This document shows positions 23,533 to 36,900 of a DNA stretch of 64,000 bases, piece by piece. Each line of letters starts with the position of its first letter. The stretch's first letter is position 1. The stretch is from Pholis gunnellus (Eukaryota; Chordata; Actinopteri; Perciformes; Pholidae). The DNA lies in contig OU342817.1 of assembly GCA_910591455.2 (NCBI GenBank), forward strand, positions 6,223,915-6,287,914, written 5' to 3'. Both the position numbers and the translations under genes were made by a program. Under the pieces are notes generated by a model, which saw only the letters and a program-made list of their open reading frames with translations, did no database searches and was not told where the DNA came from.

Positions 23533-26500
23533 CTACTGCTCCTCTTCAAGTATTTCCAGCCGCCGGGGGCCGTACAGTAGAACGTACGCTATATGCCAGT
23601 CCCCGCCCCCGGACAGTCGCAGGATGTCCTCCGGAGACACCAGACTCACCTTGTCGTCGTCGAACTTCACCCACTCATCTGACGAGAGACCGCAGGGAAA
23701 CGTTAAAGTTCCTGAACATCTGTGTACACTCGGGGGGGTTTAGGATGCTCTATTGTGATGGAACAGCGTGAAACCACCGCTTACCTTCTTTCCTCTTGAC
23801 CCACCCCACGTAGTGACCTGAGGAGCTGGAGCGGCCTTGGTGCGTCAGCACGGCCTGCAGGTCGTAGTAGCCGCTGTTGTTGGAACCGAGGTCTGCGGGA
23901 GAAACGGCAGTGTGTCACAATTTCCTTCCAACGTTTGGCTGATAATTGACTGAAATAGACCTTTACGGGAACACAGTGTATACTCAAAAGCCATTACACT
24001 GCTAGATACCCAAGTGGTGCTCGGCCTTGTGGGACAATCACATTTTGCAGGCACTTGAAAACCTTTCATTTCATTTGTACCTTTGGTAAGTGTAACAATA
24101 GAGTTAGCACAGTGTGAGCACTTTATCTGCCTTTTCAACAATAGATTTATTGCTGAAGGTTAGACATTTATGGAACATTTTAAAATCTAAATGCAGCCCT
24201 TTGTCTGATTCTTGACACACAAATAAGTTACTTTATTCTCATGCTGTTAAAATGTGTCTATAAAAGGTGTATTTTTAGAGTGAATGAGCACATGTTGATT
24301 AAAGGGTATTTATTCTTTTTTTTTTTTTTTAATGCCACATTATACATGGATGAAGGAAGAAATTGTCTTTATGTATGTATATACAGATATGTATTGTGAT
24401 GTATACATTGCATTAAAATGTTGGGATGAATTTACATGTTTTCATGTGAGTGACATGTCCTTACGTACCATCAGGGAAGGAGAAAGGCTCATATTTCACT
24501 TTCCCGGCACCTGGCTTCTTCAACACCTAATGCAAACAAAGAGCTGGTATTTACACTGTATGATGATGTGGGAGCTTAGCATGACAGGTAGCAAGTAAAA
24601 ATAAGATGTCAAAGGAGCGGCCGTACCTTCTTCTGCTGTTCCTCTAGAGTCATGTCCTCCATCTCCTTGAACTTGGACCTGAGGGGCTGCATCTTCTCCT
24701 GGACCTCCGTGGTGCAGAGCTCATAGACGTCCAGCATGAGTGGGAACTTGACATCCTTTAAAAAAAAACAGACAGTGTGTTAGACTGCATTAAATGACCA
24801 ATCATAGTGAGCCCCGTTATAAATTAGGGACGACGGCGGCTCTAGACAAACCTTGAGGACTTTTGCATTGACGGACTCCTTCTCTTTGTAGAAAAAACGG
24901 ACCATTTGAACAGTCAAGTAGGCAGGGAGACGGCTGAGTTTAGACTGGAGGACACATTTCAATATGTGAATTAACTTCTCACGTTTGTAGAAAAGAACGC
25001 TTCTTTCAAGAGAAATTACAGGCAGAGGAAACACTTACAGATTTGATATACAGGGCATTTCTTTCCAAGGATGGAGACATTTTCGTGATTTCTTCCTGCA
25101 GTCTCTGGAGAGAGAGAAAAACAACCAAGTAGAATTTAAAATATGATATAATAAAAGGTACACAAAGTGCATGTCTTGCTAGACACTTTTACATTTAAAA
25201 ACATTCAGGTAAGTGATTCCTACCAGTCTTAGTCCTGTTGCGAGGTATTTCACTTCCTGGTTGATGAAGCAACTGAGCTGGAGCTGGCTTTCCTTGCCCT
25301 TGATTGGCTCCTCGTCCTCAGCCTCTGTGCATTTCATACTGAACAGGAGAGTTAAGGAAAAGCCCAACGGAGTAACGACACACAGATCTTACTTCAACGC
25401 AACCGTGACACTACACGCCACTCTTCATCATCCAAACACTTTTAGAGTCAAACCATAGAAAGATGTGATCAACAAGTGCACGCCGCAAGGATACGCAGTT
25501 TCGAATTCCACGCCGAAATACTGATCAATTAAGTTCTTCTTTGTGGAGGAAGAGGCAGCTCCGCTCTCAGCCTCGGTCTAGACATTGAGACAAAAAGCAA
25601 ATAAAAGGATATAACTTACTCATCAATGACAGAGTCATCCTTTCATCATAAAAACAAACAACAATAGGTTTTACCTCCATGGAAGTCTCTGGCTCTAATG
25701 GCTCCAGCTTTTGCTGAAGCACTCTCATCATCTGCAGCCAGCACTCGTTGGCATCCTGAGAGGACAAAAAGAGAAGAAAACAATGCCAAGAAATGAGACC
25801 ACATCCTCATGTTATCATTCAAAGTCTAGAATAAGAACGCAGGTAGAAGATGCACAGCTGGAAGAATGAGTGTAACCTGCTGGAGGTACTGTCCCTGGTC
25901 CCCCTTCTCAGCAAACTGCGGAAAGGCCATGTGGAGGAACTGCAGCAAGATGATGGGAGGCAGGCTAGATGAGGTCTTTTCCATGGTCTCATACAAGTCA
26001 CGAAGGGCTGAGGATGTCAAAAAAAAAAAAAAAAAAAAAGACATACATATTAATATCATATCATATGCATTAAGTAAGTTTAAGACATTCATTGCACAGG
26101 GTTAACCAGTGACTGTGCCTCGTACCTGCGGTGATGTATTGTGAAGGTGCATTCGCCCCTGAAGATCGCAGAGCACCTGCATACCTTGGACAAAGAAAGA
26201 CACAAAGATGATTTTAAACAATGCATTTCGACAATGCAGACCACTGAAACGGATAACTCTTCATAATCAGCAGAAGACCCACCTCCTGAGAGCGGTCTTG
26301 AGCTCCGGCACAGAGCGCAGACACTGCACTGTGGCATTCATGTAACAGGTGTTGCCCAAGTTCGTCAGCCCACAAGGAAGCTCCATCTGAAAGCAGAGAG
26401 GGAAGAGTTCCTCTAAATGTATAAAAGGTGAAACACAGTTTAAATAAATAAAGGACCGCGTCTTCTTTGTAGTTAATAACCAAGCTTCATGCGTTTCTGT

Positions 26501-29500
26501 AGAAGTAACAATACAGGCAGAATTTCACTTTGTATTGGCCAGTCATGTGATCCACTTCCAATGAAATGGATGTTATAGCACATTTCAAACGACTTATTTT
26601 TTTTTACTTTATATTTAATGAATTAAGAAAAAGAATTGTAGACATATAAAGCATACTATGACTTTTGTTTTTAAAATGTTATGACAAACTATAGTAGGAT
26701 TTTTATGATATAATATAAGACGACTTTCTTTATGACTTTAATGACATTTTTATGAGATTTGATATCATACAGTCGTACAACTCATCAGTATTATTATACT
26801 ATGACTTTCTACAAATGCTTTATGATCAAATAATTTCAAGGCATACTAGAGAATTCATTTTTATTAATTTGATGACATACTAGAATTACTTTTTATGACT
26901 ATATTTATAACTACTTTTGGCCTTCTATACTGTGATTTCTTAAATATTTTTTCAGTACATTATTATGATATACATTGACTTGTTTCAAAATTCTATGAGT
27001 TTTCTTTTTTAATTATATTTTTATGACTTTTATCAGCAAAATATACGATACATTTTTTACAACATTTTAATTATATATTTATGACAAACAATACTATAAC
27101 TTGATTATGGCAGACTTGCTAAAGTGCTTGCTAAATGACATCACTTAGACATCACTAATGCGTGTCACGTGATACTAGTGGCGTTTCAACGGGCAAGCAG
27201 CACAGCACCAGATTTTATTAGTAGTACATGGAACGTATTTTGCATTACGTTAAGACATGTTTTGGGATATTCATAAACATATTTCAAACACTCGCAAAAA
27301 CAATGTAGGCTGTACTCTTCTATCCAAAAGTGAGTCAATCCCCATAGACCTCCATGCTAAAATGCCCAACTTTACAGCAGAAATTAAACATGTTCACGGT
27401 TTGGTACAGAAACCAGTTTTTGGTCTCTGTAACATTCATATTATCTCACCCATGTAACTTACACTAGCTGTCTGCTCTGAGCATCACCTCAGCTGTTATG
27501 AGTCACTGGACTTGAGCTCTCTCCTGTGTTTGTGTTGTTGAGCCTCGCTCTACCGCAGCTACACCCTCTCATCCAAATATGGTCACTTCTGGTTCCAAAA
27601 AACAAAACAAGATGGCAACAGCCGGAGCAACCCACTTTGAGCTTCACGTTGGCTCTTCAGAAACGTACGGGTGACTTTAGGAGACTACGTCCATATTTTA
27701 TGGAGTCTATGTAATCTCATGACAATGGGAATGGGACATATACTGTATATTTAATTCATTATGTTCTCTACTTGGCAAACACCACATTGAGGAAAACATA
27801 TTTACTCCGGCCAAGTCAGACGAAAACAACAATCATTTATTTTAGGCGTACTGGTCATCGTGAGGCTTACTCACCGCTGAAGCCAGCTGCTCCTCGGTCA
27901 TGTCCTCGACAAACATGGGCCGAACAGCCGGTTCCTCAGGCAGGGCTTCAGCTGAGCCCATCATCAGCAGAGTCATTCCCTGCAAAAAAGAAGAGAAATA
28001 CACAGAAATTCACCGATTGGTGGTATAGTTCTGTGAACGAAGAAATTATGATTGTTATACGTGTTCAAACATCTTGAATACTCACATTTTTCAGTTTAAT
28101 GTTCCCCCACTCATCATCCTAGAATAAAGAACAAGACATTGGTGAGCTTCTCAAAAACAGTTAAGGGATAAGGCTCCGAGGCCTTAAAAACAAAATGCTC
28201 ACTGAATTCCTACAACAACTAGGCATTGCAGTTAAAAGGTGAATTTGCTGGGCACCGTTTTCAGCTGTAGACTAATACACATTTGCTTCTCTTGTGACTA
28301 TTCACGACAGCAGGACCAGATCCCTGTATGCAGATGTGTGGCTCATTGGTGCGTTTTAATAGTTTGCGGTGAACAGATGTCAGTATATAACTCTGTGGCA
28401 GGCTTTGGCTAAAAGGGGCAATACTTGTTAGTATGTTAGATGATTTTTTATCACATCAGTACCTTCAGAGTGCCTCCCTTCACCATGACCTTCTGTCTGT
28501 CTGGCTGAACTCCTGACAGGGCGAAGAGCTGAGCCTTGAAGACCATGGGTGGTTCCTCAGTGTTCAACTCGACTGCATCAAACTTCTCTTTGCCCCATTT
28601 CACATTCACTGAAAACAATACAGAAGAATAGTACACACACACGTTAGCCTCCCAGTGTGACCGTCGGGAAAAGCAGTTACTTTGTCAAACAGCTGTCATG
28701 TATGACACAGCATCTATCAGTTAATTGCTCCATGGTGCTAACACAGCTAGCTTCAGTCCAAGCTGAAAGTGAAAGCATACAACGGTTTGGCTGCCGAGGC
28801 AACGAAATAAAACGGACGATTGGCCATTTTAGTGTCCCATGTAAGATTAATGCCATATTAAAAACAGCATACACGCGTTTTATAAACATTGTTGGTCTCC
28901 AAGAAGCCGCAATTGCAGTAACGTTAAAGGGCTTCTGAAGTGTACACTCATGATTTGGCTAGCTAACGCTAGCTTGGTTAGCAGGACTACCCGTGCTAAT
29001 CGTGGACTGCATATACGAATAAAAGGCGTGATTCTGTGATTTCATACTGGTATTACACGTAGAGGGCTTAAACGGACATGGTTACCAACAAACAGTCTTG
29101 GTTTTAAATAACTAACGTTAGTTAAACTACCTTTACTCAACCGTTACTTGGCTAACCTAAGCTAACGTTAGCTGGTACTTAGCGTCAGAAGCTGCTTTTT
29201 TGATTGAGCCAGATGCCAGCTAATGTAACCGGCTTCACCAGACACATTCTGTAAACTCCACTAACTAACAGGGACTCAATGGCAGTAACGTAATACTTAA
29301 GAGTGTTCTCCTGTCTTTAAATATTGTTTTTTGGGGGGGTAATAACTCCACCAGTGGCCTAACAACACTGACAGGCTGGCTATTACCGTTAGCATGCTAA
29401 TTGCATATCATGCTAAAGCTAGCTAACTTAGCATGCTAAATGTAATTTCACGTTACTGCACAAAAAACACGTGTAAGAGTTGACGGTTTTTGATGTCATT

Positions 29501-29558
29501 TTCTACGGCAATTAACGTGTTGTATTAAAAATAACACCATACCTGTAAACACCGGCAT
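23533..29558 (-). CDS. usp14: Ubiquitin carboxyl-terminal hydrolase 14 (16 coding exons, 490 aa)
   Basis: Exons in transcript order: 29543-29558, 28463-28608, 28086-28118, 27875-27979, 26283-26386, 26126-26184, 25877-26007, 25675-25755, 25495-25577, 25224-25338, 25039-25104, 24852-24944, 24627-24755, 24469-24526, 23785-23892, 23533-23678. Phases close to 490 residues (human 494). The product is the proteasome-bound deubiquitinase that trims ubiquitin chains from substrates at the 19S particle. An N-terminal ubiquitin-like domain (about 1-80, ending near TLLMMGSA) is followed by the USP fold: Cys box GLTNLGNTCYMNA with nucleophile C114, and His box with H433 in SSSSGHYVGW and the aligned catalytic aspartate D449 in KFDDDK. 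The first coding exon is only 16 bases. The start is fixed by MPVFT-VNVKWGKEKF, matching vertebrate USP14. It lies downstream of rock1 on the same strand and converges on thoc1. Confidence 0.97.
26630..27110. repeat. Degenerate minisatellite in usp14 intron 4
   Basis: AT-rich units built on ATACTATGACTTTT and TTTTTATGA(C/T) recur from about 26650 to 27100 (for example 26651-26665, 26798-26812, 27094-27110). They resemble the array in thoc1 intron 18. No coding content. Confidence 0.5.
27130..27720. repeat. Probable teleost interspersed repeat in usp14 intron 4
   Basis: Landmarks such as GAGTCAATCCCCATAGACCTCC, AAACAAGATGGCAACAGCCGG and ACTACGTCCATATTTTATGGAGTCTATG (read across 27333-27715) resemble a repeat seen often in fish genomes, here diverged. 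I cannot name the family. No transposase seen, so a non-autonomous element is inferred. Confidence 0.45.
28958..29440. promoter_or_regulatory. Cluster of GCTAGC / GCTAACGTTAGC palindromes in usp14 intron 1
   Basis: Palindromic or near-palindromic motifs crowd the first 600 bases downstream of the usp14 start: GCTAGCTAACGCTAGC (28959-28974), ACTAACGTTAGT (29111-29122), GCTAACGTTAGC (29161-29172), GTTAGCATGCTAA (29389-29401) and AGCTAGCTAACTTAGCATGCTAA (29418-29440). Function unknown; they may be regulatory or a fish-specific simple repeat. Confidence 0.4.
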
Positions 29559-30330
29559 ATTTGGCAACCTTTTTACTTCCTCAACTCTTTGTTTTTTTCC
29601 TGTTTCAATCCACCGGGGCGCGAATGGAGAGTTGAGCTAGTTCTCAGGTTGAACTTCATTCAAACAGAATGACGCTGCAACAACACGCTGAGAACTTATC
29701 GATGCGCTCTGACATCTGCTAGCCATCCTGCCGCAAGCACTGCACCCGGGACTACACGCACACACACACAGAGATCGTTGTTGCCCGGACCATTCAGGCA
29801 CATTAATTACAGTATTTATGAGAGGGCTGCTTGTTAGAGAGGTTTGCTCGGTCAACAACAAGCCTACCAGGTGATGTTTTTCCCCTCTCCCACCATATTA
29901 AAACTCAATTAAGCCTGTGTATTCCTGTGTGTACTGTCTATTTAAGATACTAATTACATTAACTGTGAGATAATTTACACTAATTCTAGAATATGCAACA
30001 TAAGCACAAAACAGGAATGATTGTATCAAAACTAGATTTCAGATTTTGACACATGGAATCTCGTTAAGACACAAAATTAGAAAAATAAAACAGAGCCCAC
30101 CTTGGGGCCCTTAAGAAATCAGGTGATCATGTGCTTCTGGACTACATATCCCTAAATAAATTCTCAATTACATGATGCAAAAACCACTTTGCACACAATA
30201 AGCCTGGGGTTTTAAGGAGCCCCCCCTGTGTCTGATGCCCACTTTGAGATGCACTCATGTGAAGCCTGATAATAGAAATATGAAACACACTTTCTGTAGT
30301 GAAAACTAGTATCCAGTGAATGATAAAGAT
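29559..30330. other. usp14 upstream region and rock1/usp14 intergenic space
   Basis: This short interval must hold the usp14 promoter and 5' UTR. A CA microsatellite lies at about 29757-29770 and a CpG-containing GGGGCGCGAA stretch near 29613. A rock1 polyadenylation candidate (TTTATT on +, AATAAA on -) lies at 30334-30339, so rock1 may end only about 0.7 kb before usp14 starts. Confidence 0.4.
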
Positions 30331-30333
30331 ATG

Positions 30334-32537
30334 TTTATTGACATATCCATCAGTGCGGACTCCAATGCAATTAACCATGCAAATTATCCAAGACAAGAGT
30401 AGATCATAGTTCCAGTGCTTTTTTTTTTTTTTTAACTGAACAAAAAGTTACAAATAACAAGATTGCGGAGGTATTCCATAATCCTTATGTCGCTCTCATT
30501 ATATACACTGTGGGGGGGGGTTTGCATTAACGGGACATTACCGTGTTAGAGAAACAACTCGTAATTGTTAACAAGGACAATCATCGACTCTGGTGGTCTC
30601 CCTTTAGGTACACCATCCTGAAAGTTGTCTTATGATATGAACCGAGTTTAGGGACTTTCTTTTGACACGCTAACTCTATTGCAATGTGTCCATAAAGAGG
30701 TAATCTAATATATATATATTTTATATACTCAAACCAGAGAGAAGAAGTTCCGATAAAAACCACAGATGCATGGCAATTTCTTAAACAATAAATGATGGAA
30801 GAGTTAAGATTTGTCTTGTTTTGGAGGGAAAAAAACAACAACAAACAGATATGGCAGTAAAATCAATATCCAAACGTTAAGGCACTAGGTGGGCCAAATG
30901 CTACACCTGTTTAGTCTACAAATAATTTACAATTCAAACAGTGCAGTTTTACATTTGTTAACTTAATGTTTTCCTTTTGAACCATGTATCTATGAATCAA
31001 TGTAAGGCAATACATTACAACAAAAAAAAACAATACAAGAAAAAAAAAAAAAAATTAACAGAATGTACCAAATAAACAGAAAAAAAATCTATTAAGTTTT
31101 AGGACTCCTATATGCCATTACAATGGAATATTCCTTATGGCTTGGAGCAATAAAAATAATTATAATAAAAATAATGCATAGATTTAAATGATGATCTTGC
31201 ATGCTCCTCACTCAATACTCAAAACATCTAATACTTATGTCCCAATACTCTGTCCCAAACCTGATAAGTGACTTGCAGAGTGATAAGAATAAAGGCAAAA
31301 AGGCCAGAGATATTAGATAAAGGCATCAGTCATTTTCTTTAACCGGAGACAGAAGCACGCTTGCGTTTGGCTTCAGTATCTGTCAGGTGGGGGAAAAAAA
31401 ATAAAATTACAACATTTGATATTCATTTTCCACCCGAGTCACTGCAGATCCGCAATCCCTGTATGACGGTACCTTAAACTGAAGACACACTTGCAGGAGT
31501 CCCAGCAAAACCCCCGTTTACCTTCCCACGGTCATCATAACTGTCATATAATATGAAACACAGAACGTCTCCATGACATGAGTCCCTCTATCCGCGCACA
31601 CTGTCCATCTTAAGTCCAGGACGAGTGTGCCATCTTCTGGTAGAAATGGAGAGCTGCAAGTTTGTTGAGTTGAACGGCGGTTGTCTCTTGTGGAAAGATG
31701 GCAGAGCCGGGTGTTAGGCCTCTTTATGTCCACGATGCCTCATGTCTGATATGTGTTGCAATTTTCCAGCGCTAGATATTTATTGACATACTCTTTCTTT
31801 GCAATGAATTTTCTATGTAAATACAGGTTTCTCCGGGTTTTTTTTGAGGATGAGGAAGGAGGGAAAGTTTAGAGTCCAGAAAAAAATCCAAATGGTTCAG
31901 ATGGTTAGCTGAAAGAAAAAAAAACAAAGACAGGTGTCCAGTAAAAGAGAGACATATCTTTAGCTCGGTTAGTAAGCCAATCAGAGTCAACATACAACAG
32001 AAAAGCCGGTTTATAGACACTGCAACACCGTTAACACCTCGTAAAAATCCTTTATATGGACCATTCTAACGAAGAGTTGCAGAGTAAGTCCATGTTAGTT
32101 ACTGAACCCAACAACACGTTAGTGCCAATTAGAAAAATCCCAAGTGTCAACTGGAAAGAGCCCAGGAGTCAACCAACCAACCAGGAAGTGTCTCGTGTTA
32201 GAAACACCCAGTAATACAATTAATAAATAGACAAGTTTAAAGCTGAAAAAAAAAAAAAAAAAAAAAAGAGTCTAAAATCAACACTTTCTGAAGAAGTTCC
32301 TGTCAACAAGTGCTGGATGTTGTGTCTGCTGCTTGGAGGCTGGACTGCGCTCTGCTACAACACAGGAGACAAACAGCAGGTCACGCGACTGACTGGACCA
32401 CAGCTCAGCCCACCAGATGGGATATAATAAGACTTCTGACTGCAGCCTCACTCACTCACTGCCCAAAACAACAGCACACTGCCTTATTGTATTTCATGCA
32501 ATCAAGTGAACAAGACCATCAGCCACAAATTGTCAAG
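30334..32537 (-). other. Probable 3' UTR / last exon region of rock1
   Basis: No coding exon is visible after the rock1 stop at 32538. The interval is A/T-rich with several long A runs. A C-rich acceptor ending CTGACAG on the - strand (about 31380) could receive splicing from the donor inside the last coding exon, giving a further mostly non-coding exon. The AATAAA on - at 30334-30339 is a plausible end. Confidence 0.45.
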
Positions 32538-33907
32538 TTACCTCAGCTTTCCCGTATTGCTTTTAGGGTTCTTGCGGAAGGACTGGTTTGGTCCGCGAGT
32601 GGACATGGAACGAGGCGAGGCTCTGGAAAACGTGGATGGCGGGGTCTTGGGAATCTTCTTTCCAAGATGGCCGATCCATTTCTTCTGCTCATCCTGGGTC
32701 AGAGCCAGCAGGAGCATGTCCCGGGCAGAGGTCACATCGTAGTTTACTGTGAGGGGGGGGGGGGCACAAGGTGTTGTAGGTCAAGAATCCAGATCAACAG
32801 TCCAAAACCCAAAGACATTCAGTTTACTGTAAAAGATGAATTGACTAATTGTTGTTCACGATAGCTCGTCTTCTTGAAAAATGAAAGTATAAAGTGTTTG
32901 TACACCATCAACAGCCTAGACTGCCAAAGGACTTTACTTTTGCAAGGAACGATAACGTCCTCCTTTTTGTCGAGGTGGTCCTTGTGGCACTTGACGTGGC
33001 AGCGGCGACACTCCAGCGCCGGCGGCGGCTTGAAGACGTGCCACAGAGGCTTGGAGCAGGCCTCACAGCTGGAAGGGAAGTGGTACAGCGTGGGGATGAA
33101 CTCGTGGCCTTTGTGTGGGAGACAGTTGGTCTTGTCGCCCTGAGGGCCCGTCTCCGTGTCCGCCTCCTTCCTGCACTCTCCCTCGTTGGCGTAAAGGATC
33201 TGATAACAGACGGAGAAGCAGGCCAAACGTCAAAACAATCTGCGCTTAAAAATAAGCATTTCTGTGGTCGGAGCAGAGCTTCGCGGAATCTGACTCGACA
33301 TCTCGACATCAGAAATATACAGGCAGAACGCATTTATGAGAATCTATAGAGAAATCTGGAGAACAGGAAGGAGCCTCCGACCTGGAATATCCTTGGAATC
33401 TCTTCTGTCTCGGCTCGGTACACGTCTCCTTGTGTGACAGGCCTCACGTGAAACAGTTTGCTGCACAAAGAAGACACACGATTACGTATCAATAACACTG
33501 TAACCTTTACTAACATGTAAAACACAACCCCTGCTACATGGCCTTGGTGGATAATTCCTTTTCTCGCCGCAGACATTTTTAAGCAAAAATGTGACCGTCA
33601 AAAAAAAAGAAAAAAAAAAAGACTTACTCGATATCTAGTACCATTGAGGGGTTGGACAGTTCCTTATCCTGCTCGTCGTTGTAGAACAGAATCTTCTTGC
33701 TGCTCACCACCACATACTGTAAATATTAAACAGGACAATGAGAGGAAGACGGAAATTGCCCTCGAGGGGTTTGCGGCATTCGCAACAAACCGAAACGGAC
33801 TTCAACGAAAAGCAGGTGTGCGGAGGAAACGCATACCTGCTTCTTCCATCCGTATCGCTTGATATTAGCTCGGTTAGGAATCGACAGCCAGCCCTCCAAT
33901 CGGGATT
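32538..33907 (-). other. rock1: rock1 C-terminal PH and C1 domain exons 28-32
   Basis: Exons: 33837-33907, 33628-33716, 33382-33460, 32938-33199, 32538-32746. The PH domain begins at ESRLEGWLSIPNR and resumes after an inserted C1 zinc finger whose ligands are visible (H of GHEFIPTLYHF, then CEAC, CRRCHVKCH). In ROCK1 this module binds membrane lipids and folds back to inhibit the kinase. The acceptor of the last coding exon has a polypyrimidine tract made of 12 consecutive C's (G's at 32753-32764 on +). Confidence 0.93.
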
Positions 33908-36900
33908 CTGAAAAGCAGCCCAGATGCAACAACAATTACAAATCCATGCAATGAATGAAATGCACTGTGGAACAAAGGCCATGCAGTGTTTAAATCCAAA
34001 CTCAACTGGGGGGGAAAAATGAAAAGTTAACTGACAAAGGCCATAATTGTTTCAAAAACACCAAGTGAACCCCTTAAGGAGTTCTGCCAGCGTTACGGTG
34101 ACTGCAGTGATTAGAGAGGAGTTTAGACATCCCATGCTGCTACTTCACACTCCCCATGCAGGAGGAACATATTAGACACGGGTAAGTCCTTCTTACAGCA
34201 TGTTAGCAGAGCGGAGATTATTACTTCAAATTGAAGAGTTTTTCAGCATGAATTGGTATTGATTTTCTCTGAATTAGCTCGATCACGCCTTACACAGAAA
34301 CAACCATGTGCATTGCAGGTTATATCCCTCATTTGGTGCTAAAAATGATCATTTCAAGTGCATGCAGCTGAACATAAAGTCAAATGGGAACAGTGAACTA
34401 AGAAGGGCTTGTCAACTAAAGCGTGACACCGTGAGGGAGCTCTTAGTCTCCAAACGAGCAGTACTTCTATGTGAACATGCCGACAACAAAAGAAACAAAG
34501 AGTGTCAAGTGTTTGTAGTGCACACACAGTGCCACGAATTAAAAAAAACAGGCTCTTCAGTTTCAAGACACGTTTTGAAAGGGGCTGAGTGCGAGGCGGT
34601 AAACCTCACACAGGGCGAGGTCTAGTATGACGGTAACCTCTGATCTCATGTAGTTACTTTACCGTTGGAGCTGACCTTTTGTGACATTAAGCAAGTTCAC
34701 TGCCAGCATCTTTGCATGAAAGTTGGCCTTGTTCTTTTTTTTTTTTTTTTTTTTTAGTCAGACAATTTTTTTCTCTCCTCTCCATCAGGCGTCTTTCAAA
34801 AGTCAAAAGAGAGGGGTTTCCCACCTCTGGTAACAGAAGACTTTTAATAAAATCAGGGGCAAAAAAAAAAGACACAAACACAACAGCTGCAGCACAGGCC
34901 AGGCAAGAGGGGCCGGCCCCCTCAGTTACTCACAGAGGGAAAGGAATAGACGTTACAAAGATAAGAAGACAACCGACTGGACATGAGGGGGAATAAAGAG
35001 AGAATGATTTAACCACAGACACCAGCTCATATGAAAACAGACCTATAACAAGGCATGTAAAAGATATACGTTAGAGGAAGGTACGATCATACATGAACAG
35101 ATGTTAATCGTCGTACAGCAGTAGGTATGGCAACGTGACTTTAAAACTAAAACCACAGGCAGCTGTTCAACAAACACACAAGGTTACTAACACCGAATCA
35201 TTACTTTAACCAGCCTGAAAGCAAAGATGAAACACTAATTAACAAAACTGTGAAACGGACCAACTAACAGATGTAACCATTCAAACCCATACACATGTTA
35301 AGTGGAGGCTTAACACTAGTCCTTGACATTTACATCAGTTTCCTCTGAGGCAGTATTTAAGTGTTATATAAAAAAGTTGTTTTTTTATACAACAAAAATG
35401 TTTGATTTTAGGGACCCTGTACCACCTACTGTAGCCAAAACCTGGGAAGTAAATGTGTAAAAAGTCTTAACCCACATATTTGATTTTTTGGAAATTTTAA
35501 AAAGATGTCTAAATAGTCTAAAAAGACTATTTAGATGTACTGTGTTCGCTGAATAGCTGCAGAGGAGTCCTGCATTTGGAGTAATAGCAGCAGCAGACTC
35601 CAGTTAGACCCTGTGGTGACCCTACCTGCAATGTTGCTGTCCGTCTCATCGGTCTGCAAGCTGGTGACACTAGAGCTATCCATGCGCTGCTGCAGGTCGT
35701 TCAGTTTCTCCCGAAGCTGCTCGATGTCGCTCTCCTTGCTGTCCAGCTGCATCTGCAGCTCGTTGCGATATGTGGACTCCTCTGCCAGTTGCTGTTGGTT
35801 AGCAGATGTGGTCAGATGTGGGTTGAAAACGAGGATAAAACTCTCTAGGGCTCTAGTGCTCTGGAACATCTTTAACTTACCGCCTGCATCTCGCTCAACT
35901 CCTTCTGGTACTTGATGGCCATGTGGTTGAACTTCTCTTTCTCCTGGTTAAGATCCAGCTGGAGCTTGCGGTTCTCCTTCTCCTTCTTCCGCAGGTCGGC
36001 AGTACTGCCCTTCTTCTTCTGGTCCAGCTTCATGTCCTTACGGTTCATGATCTCTGCCAGCTTGTTCACCGCCTGAGTTATCAAAGCAGTGAAATGGTTG
36101 GAAAGCATCAGTCACCAGTTCTCCACTGGCATTACCAGTGTTTGCAAAATACCTCCCCGGCTAAAGCTGTGACTCGTTACCTGAGTCTTCAGTGTGCGCT
36201 CCGTGTTGAGGACCTTCTCATAGTTGGCCTTGATTGTATTTGCAATCTCTTCCTTCTGAGCTGCATACTCTGTCAAGAAAAGGAGACTCAGCTTGTGCAA
36301 CAACGTAATCATAATGCAGCAAAGAGAATTTAAGTTCAACAAAAGGGACAGTACCTTCATCCTGAGTACTAAGCTTCTCACTTAACTCAGCCTTCTCTTT
36401 GCTGAGGTTCTCCACATCTTTGGTCAGAGTGTTATTGGACTCCTCAAGCTGCAGAGAAATGGTTTCCACTCAAAAGTTAGACAATAAAAAGGCATTTGCA
36501 TCTTACTAAATGTACAACATAATAAACATTGTGGAGGGATATAATAACAACACAGTGTTGGATTTGCATACCCGGACAATAGTAGACTCCTTTTCCCCGA
36601 TGTCCTGCTTATGTCTGCTGGTTGCCTTCTTGTTCTCCTGGTTGAGCTCGTAGTACTGCTCCTCCTGCAGCGCCCGGGCAAGCTGCTCGGATTCGGCCTT
36701 GGTCACCGTCAGATCCAGCTGGGCGGACAGGGAGTCCCTTTGTACAGGATAAAAACAAATATGATTATTATTGTTGTTTTAATCCTATGTCTCTTCAGCC
36801 ATTCGTTATCACAAGAAAAACTCATTAAACCATCAGCTGACATTTGTTTACATCAATAAAGTGATGGAACTGATTCTCTTACCTTTCACTGCACAGCTCC

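Noticed and set aside
23298..23771. 157-codon + strand open frame
   Set aside because: Antisense to the last usp14 exon and 3' UTR, whose catalytic region is clear on the - strand.
32310..32864. 184-codon open frame on the + strand
   Set aside because: It runs antisense across the last rock1 coding exon and its flanking intron; its low-complexity reading and phase-linked rock1 exon on the other strand make it a shadow.
35613..36333. Leucine/serine-rich + strand open frames
   Set aside because: They mirror rock1 coiled-coil exons; antisense of Glu/Lys/Gln-rich heptads reads as Leu/Phe/Ser-rich.
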